Source: an uncultured Verrucomicrobiota bacterium
GTDB taxonomy: Bacteria > Verrucomicrobiota > Verrucomicrobiia > Verrucomicrobiales > Verrucomicrobiaceae
NCBI GenBank assembly: GCA_903848465.1
Contig: CAINGK010000058.1
Coordinates: 1 to 61,825, forward strand
Length of the DNA stretch: 61,825 nt
Direction of reading: 5' to 3'
Position 1 is the first letter of the stretch. Every line of letters starts with the position of its first letter. Both the position numbers and the translations under genes were made by a program. The notes beneath the pieces were generated by a model. It was not told where the DNA came from. It saw only the letters and a list, made by a program, of their open reading frames with translations, and did not search any database. Below, in pieces: positions 17,324 to 27,219 of this stretch.

Positions 17324-18016
17324 ATGCGCCGAGAAACGTCCCTTGCTCAGCTTAGAACCGCCACGGAAGCCTTCACGCGTGACACTGGAACAGGCACAAG
17401 CGCAGTTTCTACGGCACAAATCGCAGGCGTCCGGCTCATAGGCAGCCTGGCGGAATTCGCCACCCGCCCCCCCGACACGCACGGCAACGAACACGATTGC
17501 TGGTATGCCATCGATACCGGCCGTGTCTGGAAAGTTACGCGTGGCCGCCATGCCCTTTACGGAGTCTCGTTAAACGCAACCGCCTACTTGCGCCGCTGGC
17601 TTCACTCGAACGAGTTCTTCGAAGACGACATCCGGCTCGAAGGCATCCTTGCAGACGGACGCTTTGTTATCAGTCAGCCCTTCGTTCTGGGCGAAGCTCC
17701 AACCACTTTAGAACTGCATCAATCACTGCACCAAAAGGGCTGGGTGCAGTATCGCAACTCCGGCACGGTATGGGCCAGCCCCGATGGGAGAATCGTGATG
17801 AGCGAAGTTCACAACGGCAACTTCATCAAACAGCCTGATGGCACAATTTCCGCCATCGACGTCGCGCTTCATTCTCGTGAAGAATGGGATTCCCAGCTTG
17901 AACCCGACGAATTTGCCGAAGCCTTTGGAACCGGTCACATGCCCCAAACACTCTCTGAACTTCTCCGGCAAGTGGATGGTGATCTCAGCCAGTTTGGGTT
18001 TCTGATCGGAGGATAG
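17324..18016 (+). CDS. Kinase-like protein resembling kinases of polyvalent (mobile-element) proteins
   Basis: The 230-residue product has a nucleotide-binding-lobe-like WYAIDTGRVWKVT (60-72). It continues with YLRRWLHSNEFFEDDIRLEGI, and later the catalytic-loop-like EVHNGNFIKQPDGTISAIDVAL. This order resembles the kinase-fold domain found in polyvalent proteins of phages and conjugative elements. The assignment comes from remembered patterns and is tentative. An overlapping frame (17247-17441, beginning MPSTSIS) also reads like protein (RVTLEQAQAQFLRHKSQ), so the true N-terminus may lie there with a frameshift near 17400-17440. The gene sits between inverted repeats, and the right one overlaps its last codons. 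Confidence 0.5.
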   Translation: MRRETSLAQLRTATEAFTRDTGTGTSAVSTAQIAGVRLIGSLAEFATRPPDTHGNEHDCWYAIDTGRVWKVTRGRHALYGVSLNATAYLRRWLHSNEFFEDDIRLEGILADGRFVISQPFVLGEAPTTLELHQSLHQKGWVQYRNSGTVWASPDGRIVMSEVHNGNFIKQPDGTISAIDVALHSREEWDSQLEPDEFAEAFGTGHMPQTLSELLRQVDGDLSQFGFLIGG

Positions 18017-18087
18017 CCGTCCCGGCTGTCAACGGCCTGGGGCGTCCCGCCTCAGTCTGACGGAGCGAAGGCGAGACGCCTCGATCC
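18007..18087. repeat. Right inverted copy of dispersed palindromic repeat
   Basis: It is the reverse complement of 17111-17192 with a few differences. Hairpins include AGCCG-TCC-CGGCT (about 18015-18027), GGCGTCCCGCC (about 18041-18051) and AGGCGAGACGCCT (about 18069-18081). The first bases include the stop codon of the kinase-like gene. The tail to 18115 has a further AGGCCGACCTCCTACTA end. Confidence 0.85.
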
Positions 18088-18115
18088 GTTGTCAGCCTGG
18101 AAGGCCGACCTCCTA

Positions 18116-19543
18116 CTACGCCAGCATCTTCGTCACCAACTCCCCCGCGACTCCCGTGAGCCGCATATCAAGGCCCTGGAATCTCTGATTAAGCTTCGTG
18201 TGCTCGAACCCGAGCACATGCAGCAGCGTGGCGTGCAGGTCATGCACATGAACGGGGTCTTCGGTGACGTTGAACCCGAAATCATCGCTCTGGCCAAGCG
18301 TGAGGCCGGGCTTCATGCCACCGCCGGCAAACCACATGCTGAAACAGTTCGGATGATGATCGCGCCCGTCGCTGCCGCCCTGCACCATGGGCGTGCGACC
18401 AAATTCACCGCCCCAGATGACGAGCGTGTCCTCCAACAAACCGCGCTGTTTCAGATCGCGCAGCAAAGCAGCACAAGGCTGGTCCGTGAGACCGCATTGC
18501 GTTTTCAAACCGTTCACCAATCCGCCGTGGTGATCCCAAGCCTCATGGAAGAGCTGCACAAAGCGCACCCCACTTTCCACAAGGCGACGCGCGAGCAGAC
18601 AGTTGTTGGCAAACGAAGCCTCACCCGGCTTCGCGCCATACATGTCGAGGATGTGCTTCGGCTCCTTGCTGATGTCCATGAGCTCCGGTGCCGTCTGCTG
18701 CATGCGATAGGCCAGCTCAAAGCTGTTGATGCGGCTGGCGATCTCAGGATCGCCCACCACATTGAGCCGCTCTTCGTTGAGCTGTTTGAGGACATTGAGC
18801 GTATCACGCTGCGTTGCGTCATTAACACCTTCAGGGTTGTTCAGGAAAAGTACCGGCTCTCCACTGCTGCGGAAGGGCACGCCTTGATACACGGTGGGCA
18901 GGAAGCCGCAGCCAAAGTTGCTCATGCCACCGCTCGGCCCTTTCTGGCCGCTCTGCATCACCACGTAGCCAGGCAGATCCTCATTCTCCGTGCCTAGGCC
19001 GTAAAGTGTCCACGCCCCAAAGCTAGGCCGTCCAAAAATCTGCGAGCCCGTGCTCATCAAAATCTGCCCCGGCGCATGATTGAAGGCGTCCGTCTTCATC
19101 GAGCGCACAATCGTGAGGTCGTCCGCCATCTTGGCCGTGTGCGGCAGCAGTTCGCTCAGTTCCGCGCCGCTCTGGCCATGCCGTGCAAACTTGAACTTCG
19201 GCCCCAGCAGCTTGCTGTTGGGATTGATGAACGCGGCGCGGTAGCCCTTGAGCAGATCCGGCGGCGGCAGTTTGCCATCCCACTTCGAGAGTTCCGGCTT
19301 GTTATCAAACAGCTCCAGATGGCTCGGTGCCCCACCCATGAAAAGATAAATCACCCGCTTCGCCTTGGCAGGATAATGCGGTTTTTTCAGCGTGAGCGGG
19401 CTCACGGGTGCCGCCGCACTGGCCGTGCGCGACATCAGATCCATCGCCGCAATGCTCGCCAAGCCCACACCGCAGTCTTTGAAAAACCAGCGGCGGCTGC
19501 GGTAGCGGGCGTATTCGGCCTGAAGTTCGTGGCGGAGAGTCAT
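18116..19543 (-). CDS. DUF1501 (sulfatase-superfamily) exported protein
   Basis: This 475-residue protein starts at 19543 ([20 protein letters not shown]) and has a twin-arginine-like export signal ([16 protein letters not shown]). Motifs typical of DUF1501 are [19 protein letters not shown] near 75-95, [29 protein letters not shown] and [13 protein letters not shown] with DGRDHHP. The fold is related to alkaline phosphatase/sulfatase, but its activity is unknown. In Planctomycetes and Verrucomicrobia the gene is normally paired with a DUF1553/PSCyt1 cytochrome-like gene. None is adjacent here; the upstream neighbour is a divergent sulfatase 144 bp away. Confidence 0.93.
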   Translation of the reverse strand: MTLRHELQAEYARYRSRRWFFKDCGVGLASIAAMDLMSRTASAAAPVSPLTLKKPHYPAKAKRVIYLFMGGAPSHLELFDNKPELSKWDGKLPPPDLLKGYRAAFINPNSKLLGPKFKFARHGQSGAELSELLPHTAKMADDLTIVRSMKTDAFNHAPGQILMSTGSQIFGRPSFGAWTLYGLGTENEDLPGYVVMQSGQKGPSGGMSNFGCGFLPTVYQGVPFRSSGEPVLFLNNPEGVNDATQRDTLNVLKQLNEERLNVVGDPEIASRINSFELAYRMQQTAPELMDISKEPKHILDMYGAKPGEASFANNCLLARRLVESGVRFVQLFHEAWDHHGGLVNGLKTQCGLTDQPCAALLRDLKQRGLLEDTLVIWGGEFGRTPMVQGGSDGRDHHPNCFSMWFAGGGMKPGLTLGQSDDFGFNVTEDPVHVHDLHATLLHVLGFEHTKLNQRFQGLDMRLTGVAGELVTKMLA

Positions 19544-19687
19544 GGCAGGTGATTGACGCATAGAAATCGCCCGCTGGCGATGATGTCTATCTGAGTGGGT
19601 TGCGCAGCACAATGCTGGTGATGGCTTTGTCCATGGAGGCACATTGGCATGAAGGATCGCAGCACCCGCCATCGTTCCAGTCGCCCC

Positions 19688-21595
19688 ATGAAGCGCCTGA
19701 GCCTCTTCCTTTCATCATTCGCCATTTCAGTTTCGTCATTCGCCGCTGACCGCCCCAACATCCTCTGGCTCACCAGCGAGGACCACGGGCCGCACATGGG
19801 CTGCTACGGCGACACCTATGCCGACACGCCGAACGTCGATGCGCTTGCTGCAAAAGGCATGCTCTTCAAGCACGCATGGTCTTGCGCACCGGTTTGCGCC
19901 GCAGCACGCACCACGATCATCGCCGGCATGTACTCGCCCTCCACCGGCGGCGAGCACATGCGCAGCATGGTGGCCATGCCGAAGGGCACGAAGATGTATC
20001 CGCAGTTCCTTCGCGAGGCAGGCTACTACTGCACCAACAACAGCAAGGAGGACTACAACTTGAAAAAGCCCGAGGGCGTGTGGGATGTATCCTCCGCCAA
20101 GGCGCATTGGATGAACCGCAAGGACGGCCAGCCCTTCTTCGCCATCTTCAACGAGCTGTGCAGCCACGAAAGTCAGCTCCGCAAGCGGCCACATGTGGCC
20201 ATTCATGATCCTGCCAAAGTCCGCGTCCCTGCCTACCACCCCGACACCCCCGAAGTGCGCCAGGACTGGGCGCAATACTATGATCAGGTCACGCTCGCCG
20301 ATGCCTCTGCTGGCGCACGCTTGAAGGAACTCGAAGCCGCAGGACTCGCTGCCGATACCATCGTCTTCTACTACGCCGACCACGGCAGCGGCATGCCGCG
20401 CAACAAGCGCTGGCCCTGCAACTCCGGCCTGCAGGTGCCCATGGTCGTCTATTTCCCGCCGAACTGGCAACACCTCGCCCCGAAGGAATACGGCGCCGGG
20501 GTGAAGTCAGACCGCCTTGTCAGCTTTGTCGATCTCGCGCCCACGCTGCTCAGCATCATTGGCGTTCAACCTCCTGAATGGATGCAGGGCCACGCCTTCG
20601 CCGGCAAGTTTCAAAGCGAGCCGCAGCCCTTCGTCTATGGCTTCCGTGGCCGCATGGACGAGCGTTACGACTGCGTGCGCAGCGTCACAGATGGCCGCTT
20701 CGTCTATCTGCGCAACTACATGCCCCACCTCTCGCAGGGCCAGCATGTCACCTACCAGTTTGAAACTCCCAGCACCCGCGTGTGGCGGCAGCTCTATGAT
20801 GCGGGCAAGCTCACGCCCGAGCAGTCGATCTTCTGGAAGGTGCCGAAAGACCCTGAAGAACTCTACGATCTGCAAAGCGACCCCGATGAAGTGCATAACC
20901 TCGCCGCCCAGCCTGAGCACACGGCGACCCTCGCCAAAATGCGCATCGCCCAGGAAGGTCTGGCACTAAAAATCCGCGATGCCGGCATGGTCGCAGAAGG
21001 CGAGATGCACCACCGCGCCGAAGGCACCACGCCCTACGACATGGCGCACGATGACTCGATGTATCCCCTTACCCGCATCCTCAAGGCCGCAGGCGCAGCC
21101 TCCTCCATGAAGCCGGATGCCATGGCCGATCTCAAAGCCGGATTTGCCGACAAAGACAGCGCCATCCGCTACTGGTCCGCCATGGGCATCCTCATGCGTG
21201 GCGGTGATGGCGTGAATGCCGCGCACGATGAAATCACCCAGGCCGCCAAAGACAGCTCCACCTACGTGCAAGTCGTGGCCAACTGGGCACTGGCCAAATA
21301 CGGCAGTGAGTCCGATCGCAGCACCACGCTGCCTGCCCTCGTGAATCTCGCCAACTGGAGCCAGCACGATGTCTTCACCGCCATCAGCGCCCTGAACGCC
21401 ATTGGCGATCTCGGCGACAAGGCCAAACCCATCGCCGACCAGCTCAAGGCTCTGCCCGCAAAGGGCGAATCTCCCGACGGCCGCTTCAACGGCTACGTCG
21501 CACGCCTGCTCGCTGAGCTGACCGGCAGCAAGCCTGCTTTCGAAGATGCGGGTGAGCCTCCGGCAAAAAAACGAAGTAGGCCCTATTCAGGCTAG
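19688..21595 (+). CDS. Exported sulfatase with C-terminal HEAT-like repeats
   Basis: The start at 19688 gives a 635-residue protein with a signal peptide ([20 protein letters not shown]). The sulfatase N-terminus is [20 protein letters not shown]. The formylglycine motif is C-A-A-A-R at 70-74, the C-x-A-x-R variant. The second metal-site region is [15 protein letters not shown]. After about residue 480 the chain turns into helical repeats ([26 protein letters not shown]) like HEAT repeats, which is unusual on simple sulfatases but seen in this phylum. It likely desulfates polysaccharides outside the cytoplasm. The maturase is not in this window. Confidence 0.93.
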   Translation: MKRLSLFLSSFAISVSSFAADRPNILWLTSEDHGPHMGCYGDTYADTPNVDALAAKGMLFKHAWSCAPVCAAARTTIIAGMYSPSTGGEHMRSMVAMPKGTKMYPQFLREAGYYCTNNSKEDYNLKKPEGVWDVSSAKAHWMNRKDGQPFFAIFNELCSHESQLRKRPHVAIHDPAKVRVPAYHPDTPEVRQDWAQYYDQVTLADASAGARLKELEAAGLAADTIVFYYADHGSGMPRNKRWPCNSGLQVPMVVYFPPNWQHLAPKEYGAGVKSDRLVSFVDLAPTLLSIIGVQPPEWMQGHAFAGKFQSEPQPFVYGFRGRMDERYDCVRSVTDGRFVYLRNYMPHLSQGQHVTYQFETPSTRVWRQLYDAGKLTPEQSIFWKVPKDPEELYDLQSDPDEVHNLAAQPEHTATLAKMRIAQEGLALKIRDAGMVAEGEMHHRAEGTTPYDMAHDDSMYPLTRILKAAGAASSMKPDAMADLKAGFADKDSAIRYWSAMGILMRGGDGVNAAHDEITQAAKDSSTYVQVVANWALAKYGSESDRSTTLPALVNLANWSQHDVFTAISALNAIGDLGDKAKPIADQLKALPAKGESPDGRFNGYVARLLAELTGSKPAFEDAGEPPAKKRSRPYSG

Positions 21596-21596
21596 T

Positions 21597-21995
21597 TCAC
21601 AGCCCCAGCAACTGCCGCATCTGCTCCTTCGGGATGCCCCCGATTTGCCGGCCAATTTCGCGCCCTGATTTGAAGGCGATGAAGGTGGGAATACCGCGCA
21701 CGCCGTGTTCGCGGGAGAGTTTGGGATCCTCATCGACATTGATGCGGATCACCAGCGCCTTGCCCTGCAACTCCTTGGCCAGCTCCTCCACCATCGGGCC
21801 GACGACCTTGCAGGGGCCGCACCAGTCGGCATAAAATTCCACCAGCACAGGCACCTTGGCAGTCCGCACAGCACTGATGGACGTGGTGCTGCCAGCCCCG
21901 CCGCCCGAGGCCGGACGCAGCATGTCGAAGGCAATCCAGCCGATGTACAGCAGGACGGCTCCGGCGATCCAGAAGGGGATGTTTCCTTTGTTCAC
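21597..21995 (-). CDS. Membrane-anchored thioredoxin-like protein
   Basis: This protein has 132 residues. An N-terminal membrane anchor (IPFWIAGAVLLYIGWIAFDML, about 6-26) is followed by a Gly/Ser linker and a thioredoxin domain. The active site is WCGPC in EFYADWCGPCKVVGPMVEEL, and the cis-proline segment is GVRGIPTFIAFKSG. The domain is probably extracytoplasmic and could keep exported proteins reduced or isomerised. The gene converges on the sulfatase, one base separating their stops, so the two may share termination. Confidence 0.92.
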   Translation of the reverse strand: MNKGNIPFWIAGAVLLYIGWIAFDMLRPASGGGAGSTTSISAVRTAKVPVLVEFYADWCGPCKVVGPMVEELAKELQGKALVIRINVDEDPKLSREHGVRGIPTFIAFKSGREIGRQIGGIPKEQMRQLLGL

Positions 21996-22157
21996 GCAGT
22001 ACCATCCGGGTCAAATTTCATTCTGGCAAGGGGCGATGATGGCTGATTCCTCCCAGTTTTCGACCTTGAAACCGACCCCTGCACCAGTAAGGAAGTCGTC
22101 CCGCGCTTGGCCGCATCTTGCGCGTTTCCGCCCCTCATTGACCCTGAACCTCTCTAC

Positions 22158-24134
22158 ATGAACAAAACCCTCCTCGCTCAAGCTGCCAACGAAGCCCGTG
22201 GTCTCGCCATGGATGCCGTGCACAAGTGCTCCTCCGGCCACCTCGGCCTGCCTCTCGGCTGTGCCGAAATCGGTGCCGCCCTGTTCGGCGAAACCCTCCA
22301 GTGCGATCCCGCCGACCCCAAATGGCTGAACCGCGACCGCTTCATCCTCAGCGCCGGCCACGGCTCCATGTTCATCTACTCCTGGCTGCACCTGAGCGGT
22401 TACGCGGTGACGATCGAAGACGTCTCCAAGTTCCGCGTGCTGCATTCCATCACCCCGGGGCATCCTGAGTTCCATGAAACCCCCGGCGTCGAGTCCACCA
22501 CGGGCCCGCTGGGCCAGGGCATCGGCAATGCGGTGGGCTACGCGCTCTCCGGCAAAATGGCAGCGGCGAAGTACAACACCGCCGAACACAAGATCATCGA
22601 CAACCACATCATCGCCCTCGCCGGCGACGGCTGCCTTCAGGAAGGCGTGGCGCGTGAGTCCGTGGCCTTCGCCGCGCACAACCACCTCGACAACCTGATC
22701 CTCATCTATGACTCCAACGATGTGACGCTGGATGCCATGGCCAAGGTCACGCAAGATGAAGACACCCAGGCGCTTTACATCGCACTCGGCTGGAATGCGG
22801 TGAAGATCGACGGCCACGACCTCGATGCCGTGAAAAACGCCATCGAAGCCGCCAAGAAGAGCGACAACGGCAAGCCCACCATCATCATCGCCAAGACGAT
22901 CATCGGCAAAGGCATCCCGGAAGTCGCAGGCACCGCCAAGGGCCACGGCGAAGGCGGCGCCAAGTTTGTCGATTCCGCGAAAAAAGCCCTCGGCATCCCC
23001 GAAGGCACGCACTTCTACGTCAGCGACGCGGTGAAGGCCTACTTTGCCGACCTGAAGAACAAGCGCGCAGCCATCCACGGTGAATGGAACAAGGTCTTCC
23101 TCGCCTGGACCGCTGCGAACCCTGAGCTGGCCAAGCAGCTCGATGCCGCACGTCATGGCACGCTGAAGGCCGAAGACCTGCTCAAAGTGGTCCCTGAATA
23201 TCCGGCTGAAGGCAAGGCTGCCACGCGCAACAGCGGTGGCGAGATCTTCAATCACATCGCCAAAGCCGTACCGCATATCATCACCGGCAGCGCCGACTTG
23301 TTTGGTTCCACCAAGAACTACCTCACCGGCATGGGCGACTTCAGTCCTGCGAATCCGACCGGCCGCAATATCTGGTTCGGCATCCGCGAGCACGCCATGG
23401 GCGCGATCTGCAACGGCATCGCCTATGACGGCCTGTTCCTCCCCAGCGGCGCGACCTTCCTCGTATTTGCCGACTACTGCCGCCCAAGCATTCGCCTGGC
23501 TGCACTCGCCAAGCTGCCCGTCACCTACATCTTCACGCACGACTCCGTCGGCGTCGGCGAAGACGGCCCGACCCACCAGCCGGTGGAAACCATCAGCGGT
23601 CTGCGGGTGATCCCGAATCTCGACGTCATCCGCCCCGGCGATGCCGAAGAAGCCGCAGGTGCCTTCGCTGCTGCCTTCAGCCGCGCCGATGGCCCAACAC
23701 TCCTCGCCTTGAGCCGTCAGGATCTGCCGCATCAGGGCATCGCCAGTGCCGCCACCCGCCGTGAAGGCACGCTCAAAGGCGGCTACGTCCTCGTGAAGGA
23801 AACCGCGCCCCTCGAAGCCATCGTCATCGCCACCGGTTCTGAAGTGCAGTGGGCCGTCGAAGGTGCCAAGGGCAAGCCCGGCGTCCGCGTCGTCAGCCTC
23901 CCATGCTTTGAGCGTTTTGACCGCCAGGACGCCGCCTACCGCGAATCCGTCCTTCCGGCTGCCTGCACCAAGCGCATCGCCATCGAAGCCGGCGTCTCCG
24001 GCCTCTGGTGGAAATACGTCGGCACCCAAGGCCAGATCATCGGCATCGACCGCTTCGGTATCAGCGCCCCCGGCAACACCGTCTTCAAGGAACTCGGCAT
24101 CACCGCCGAGGCTGTGGTGAAGGCGCTGGCCTGA
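22158..24134 (+). CDS. tkt: Transketolase
   Basis: This ThDP-dependent enzyme of the pentose phosphate pathway moves two-carbon units between sugar phosphates. The start at 22158 ([14 protein letters not shown]) gives 658 residues, the normal length. Conserved segments are [37 protein letters not shown], the ThDP motif [13 protein letters not shown], the [16 protein letters not shown] segment of the pyrimidine domain, and [19 protein letters not shown] strong intrinsic terminator follows, so it is probably monocistronic. Confidence 0.97.
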   Translation: MNKTLLAQAANEARGLAMDAVHKCSSGHLGLPLGCAEIGAALFGETLQCDPADPKWLNRDRFILSAGHGSMFIYSWLHLSGYAVTIEDVSKFRVLHSITPGHPEFHETPGVESTTGPLGQGIGNAVGYALSGKMAAAKYNTAEHKIIDNHIIALAGDGCLQEGVARESVAFAAHNHLDNLILIYDSNDVTLDAMAKVTQDEDTQALYIALGWNAVKIDGHDLDAVKNAIEAAKKSDNGKPTIIIAKTIIGKGIPEVAGTAKGHGEGGAKFVDSAKKALGIPEGTHFYVSDAVKAYFADLKNKRAAIHGEWNKVFLAWTAANPELAKQLDAARHGTLKAEDLLKVVPEYPAEGKAATRNSGGEIFNHIAKAVPHIITGSADLFGSTKNYLTGMGDFSPANPTGRNIWFGIREHAMGAICNGIAYDGLFLPSGATFLVFADYCRPSIRLAALAKLPVTYIFTHDSVGVGEDGPTHQPVETISGLRVIPNLDVIRPGDAEEAAGAFAAAFSRADGPTLLALSRQDLPHQGIASAATRREGTLKGGYVLVKETAPLEAIVIATGSEVQWAVEGAKGKPGVRVVSLPCFERFDRQDAAYRESVLPAACTKRIAIEAGVSGLWWKYVGTQGQIIGIDRFGISAPGNTVFKELGITAEAVVKALA

Positions 24135-24164
24135 TACGCCTCCTTGTAAAAGTCTGAGAACTCA

Positions 24165-24196
24165 CGAAGAGAGGCTGGCAACAGCCTCTCTTTTTT
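24165..24196 (+). terminator. Rho-independent terminator of tkt
   Basis: The stem AGAGAGGCTG (24168-24177) pairs perfectly with CAGCCTCTCT (24182-24191). The loop is GCAA, a stable GNRA tetraloop, and a run of T to 24196 follows. It lies about 30 bases after the transketolase stop. Confidence 0.92.
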
Positions 24197-24247
24197 GTGT
24201 CCGCACAGTCTCCCGCACAACCGCCAGCGTAACAAAAGATTCTCCTC

Positions 24248-25147
24248 ATGAACCGCCGCACAATCCCCTCGCTGCAGATGAGCGTGTATGGCCAGGACCG
24301 GCTGCGCTCAGAGGGCTTTGTGGTCATGCCACTGGAGTTCTCCATGACACAGGAGCCGCAGCGGCTGATCCCTCATTTTCATGATTTCTTCCAGATTTTC
24401 CTGATCACCGGCGCGGGCAGGCTCATGCATGACTTCCGTGATCACGACGTTAGCGGCGTGACGCTGTTTTTCCTCAGTCCCGGGCAGGTGCATACCATCG
24501 GCCAGTCCCCGCAAATGCGCGGCACGGTGGCCTCCTTCACGCAGGAGTTTTTTGATCACCACGCGCCGCCACCCAGCATGCTCTTTGATCTCCCGTTTTT
24601 CTTCAGCTCCGGCGTCACGCCATGGCTGACGGTGAGCGCGGATGAAGCCGCGCGGATCACCACACTGTTTGCAGAACTACAGCAGGAATACGATTCCGCT
24701 CAATCAGGGGTGCAGGAGGTGCTGCGCGCCACGCTCCGCATCCTCTTCATCCAGGCCGGTCGTCTCTATGCGAAGAAGCATCCAGTCAAGGAGACCTCGC
24801 GCGCTGCGCTGCTGGCCCGCCAGTTTCATCTTTCGCTGGAGCACCACTTCCGGGAATGGCAGACTCTGGCACCGTATGCGAAGGATCTGGGCATCACTGT
24901 CAATCATCTCAACGACGTCATCCATCAGGAGACCGGCCATGCCGCCGGGGAGCTCATCCGCCAGCGCCGCCTGCTGGATGCCAAGCGCCTCCTGCTGCAC
25001 TCTGACCTCAGCGTCTCCGAAATCGGCTACCAGACGGGCTTCCAAGACCCCTCCTACTTCACCCGTTTTTTCCGCCGTCATGCCGGACAGACACCCGGCG
25101 AGTTCCGCGATGCAATCCGAGAAAAATACCAGCCGGAGACCGCCTAG
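24248..25147 (+). CDS. AraC family transcriptional regulator
   Basis: The 299-residue protein has an N-terminal cupin-like sensor domain (HFHDFFQIFLITGAGRLMHDF near 43-63, FLSPGQVHTI) and a C-terminal AraC DNA-binding domain with two helix-turn-helix units. Recognisable pieces are YAKDLGITVNHLNDVIHQETG and the family signature DLSVSEIGYQTGFQDPSYFTRFFRRHAGQTPGEFR. The gene lies 54 bp upstream of, and in the same direction as, an MFS exporter, which is its most likely target. The inducer is unknown. Confidence 0.93.
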   Translation: MNRRTIPSLQMSVYGQDRLRSEGFVVMPLEFSMTQEPQRLIPHFHDFFQIFLITGAGRLMHDFRDHDVSGVTLFFLSPGQVHTIGQSPQMRGTVASFTQEFFDHHAPPPSMLFDLPFFFSSGVTPWLTVSADEAARITTLFAELQQEYDSAQSGVQEVLRATLRILFIQAGRLYAKKHPVKETSRAALLARQFHLSLEHHFREWQTLAPYAKDLGITVNHLNDVIHQETGHAAGELIRQRRLLDAKRLLLHSDLSVSEIGYQTGFQDPSYFTRFFRRHAGQTPGEFRDAIREKYQPETA

Positions 25148-25201
25148 CACCAGCCTGCCAGATTGTGCCCGCCAGTCTTCAGGCGAAAGGTCGCGGCCTT
25201 T

Positions 25202-26464
25202 ATGAAAGACACGATGATCGAGGACCGACCACCTCACGCCATCTCCCCCACCGCAGCGCAGGACGCAAAAGAGACCGTCTTCGCACTGCTCTTCGCCATC
25301 AGCTTTTCCCACATGCTGAATGACACCATCCAGGCCCTGCTGCCTGCAATCTATCCGGTGCTCAAGGAGACGTACGGACTGAGCTTCGCGCAGCTCGGGT
25401 ACATCACGCTGACCTTTCAGGTCACGGCCTCCCTGCTGCAGCCGCTGGTGGGTTACATCACGGACAAGCGGCCTCTGCCCTACTCGCTGCCGGTGGGCAT
25501 GGGACTGACTCTGCTCGGCCTGCTGGCTCTCTCCAATGCACACAGCTACTCAGCAATCCTCATCGCATCAGGGCTGGTGGGTTCAGGCTCCGCCATCTTC
25601 CATCCTGAGGCCTCGCGGATCGCGCACATGGCGGCGGGCAGGCGGCGCGGGCTGGCGCAGTCGCTCTTTCAAGTGGGTGGCAATGCCGGCTCTTCCATCG
25701 GCCCTCTATTGGCGGCGTGGTTCATCGTGCCTCATGGGCAGGCTGCCCTCTCCTGGTTTTCCATCATCGCGATGCTGGGAGTCGCCGTTCTATGGCAGAT
25801 CGGCCTTTGGCAGGCGCGGAATCTGCACCGCATTCAGCGCAAACCAGCACGCTCAGCCACCGCTCCAGCCCGCCCGACATCCCGCAAGATTGCCTTTGCC
25901 ATGGCCATCCTCGTCATGCTGATCTTCTCCAAGTACGTGTACCTGGTCAGCCTGAGCAACTACTACACCTTCTACCTGATGGAGCGCTTCCATGTCTCGG
26001 TGCAGACCTCGCAGTACTACCTGTTCCTCTTCCTCTTCGCCGTGGCCGTCGGCACCATCGTGGGCGGACCGGTGGGAGATCGCATCGGCCGCAAGCGCGT
26101 CATCTGGTTCTCCATTCTGGGCGCCGCCCCCTTCTCCCTGTGGCTGCCGCATGCAGGCCTGGGGCTGACGGCGGTGCTGACAGTCATCATCGGCCTGATC
26201 CTCGCCTCCGCCTTCTCAGCCATCCTGGTGTATGCGCAGGAACTCATGCCCGGAAAAGTCGGCATGATCGCAGGGCTGTTCTTTGGCCTGGCCTTTGGCA
26301 TTGCGGGCATCGGCGCAGCCGTGCTGGGAAAACTGGCGGACCACCAGGGCATCAACTTCGTCTTCCACTTCTGCGCCTTCCTTCCTCTGCTGGGCCTGCT
26401 GACCATGTTCCTTCCTGACGTGGAAGGAGAAGGCCGCGCGGCACCCGCGAAAGCCGGTGAATGA
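25202..26464 (+). CDS. MFS transporter, fosmidomycin-resistance (Fsr)-like
   Basis: This 420-residue integral membrane protein has twelve predicted helices. It has the Fsr subfamily entry HMLNDTIQALLPAIYPVLKETYGLSF, the SLLQPLVGYITDKRPLPY loop, GSGSAIFHPEASRIAHMAAG and SLFQVGGNAGSSIGPL. Family members export fosmidomycin or related small molecules. The native substrate here is unknown. The start at 25202 was chosen after the ORF's earlier codons, which have no family similarity. It follows the AraC gene and is probably controlled by it. Confidence 0.9.
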   Translation: MKDTMIEDRPPHAISPTAAQDAKETVFALLFAISFSHMLNDTIQALLPAIYPVLKETYGLSFAQLGYITLTFQVTASLLQPLVGYITDKRPLPYSLPVGMGLTLLGLLALSNAHSYSAILIASGLVGSGSAIFHPEASRIAHMAAGRRRGLAQSLFQVGGNAGSSIGPLLAAWFIVPHGQAALSWFSIIAMLGVAVLWQIGLWQARNLHRIQRKPARSATAPARPTSRKIAFAMAILVMLIFSKYVYLVSLSNYYTFYLMERFHVSVQTSQYYLFLFLFAVAVGTIVGGPVGDRIGRKRVIWFSILGAAPFSLWLPHAGLGLTAVLTVIIGLILASAFSAILVYAQELMPGKVGMIAGLFFGLAFGIAGIGAAVLGKLADHQGINFVFHFCAFLPLLGLLTMFLPDVEGEGRAAPAKAGE

Positions 26465-26472
26465 TGTTGTGA

Positions 26473-27219
26473 CTAAAGGGTCTTCAAAGTCTTTCTTCCA
26501 CGCTCCTTGGTCTCCGGGTCATCCCGGTCGTGGTTCGGCATCGCGAGTCCTTTTTCAATGAACTTCTTCGCGTCTTCCTTGCGCCCCATCAGAGCGTAGG
26601 TGCGGCCAAGCTCCACATAGTGAAGGAGGCGGTTCGGATTGAGCGCGATGGCCTTTTCAAAACACTTCACCGCCTCGTCATAGGACGCACTTGGCAAGGC
26701 ACCGTACACGATCATGGCCACGGCACGGGTCATGCCACCGATCTGCGCCAGCTCCTGATTCCAGCGTCCGAGCATGTGCCAGGCGAAGTCGTCTTTGGGA
26801 TTGAGCTTCGTTGCGGTTTCCGCTTCTAGCTTAATCTTATGCGATGCCTCGATGCCTTCCTTGTTGCTGACCAGCGGCGAAAGTTTGCCGAGACATATCG
26901 CGACCGCTAGGTGTGGATCAGCCTGATTGGGAGCCAGCTTCACCGCGCGTTCAGCATAGGCTAGCGCGGTGCGTCCTGACTTGAGCTGCTCGGCCTTGGA
27001 GGACAAATCCGCCATGCGATATGCATACTGCCGCGCGATTTTCACCAGCAGCGCCGCGTCGTTGGGATTCAATTTTTCAGCAGGCAGGTAAGACTCCAGC
27101 GCTGCATCCGGTTTAAATTTGGCATCGGCTGCATCGCCCTGCTTCACGAACTCGGTGAAGTCAGCCAGAACATGCCCCGCCACGAGCATGACAGCCGCGA
27201 ATGTCAGTGCCGTTCTCAT
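26473..27219 (-). CDS. Exported TPR protein resembling RMDN (regulator of microtubule dynamics) proteins
   Basis: The protein has 248 residues. A signal peptide (MRTALTFAAVMLVAGHVLA) is followed by TPR-like helical pairs. The central block ASHKIKLEAETATKLNPKDD, AWHMLGRWNQELAQIGGMTR and ALPSASYDEAVKCFEKAIAL is very close to the pattern of the RMDN1-3 family known in animals and in some bacteria. It is the last gene of the lipid operon; its ATG overlaps the stop of the methyltransferase gene by 4 bases. A role as a periplasmic scaffold for lipid-modifying enzymes is inference only. Confidence 0.8.
   Translation of the reverse strand: MRTALTFAAVMLVAGHVLADFTEFVKQGDAADAKFKPDAALESYLPAEKLNPNDAALLVKIARQYAYRMADLSSKAEQLKSGRTALAYAERAVKLAPNQADPHLAVAICLGKLSPLVSNKEGIEASHKIKLEAETATKLNPKDDFAWHMLGRWNQELAQIGGMTRAVAMIVYGALPSASYDEAVKCFEKAIALNPNRLLHYVELGRTYALMGRKEDAKKFIEKGLAMPNHDRDDPETKERGRKTLKTL

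Noticed and set aside
22011..24029. 672-codon open frame antisense to transketolase
   Set aside because: The composition is Gly/Asp/Val-rich with no motif. The plus-strand tkt explains the region.
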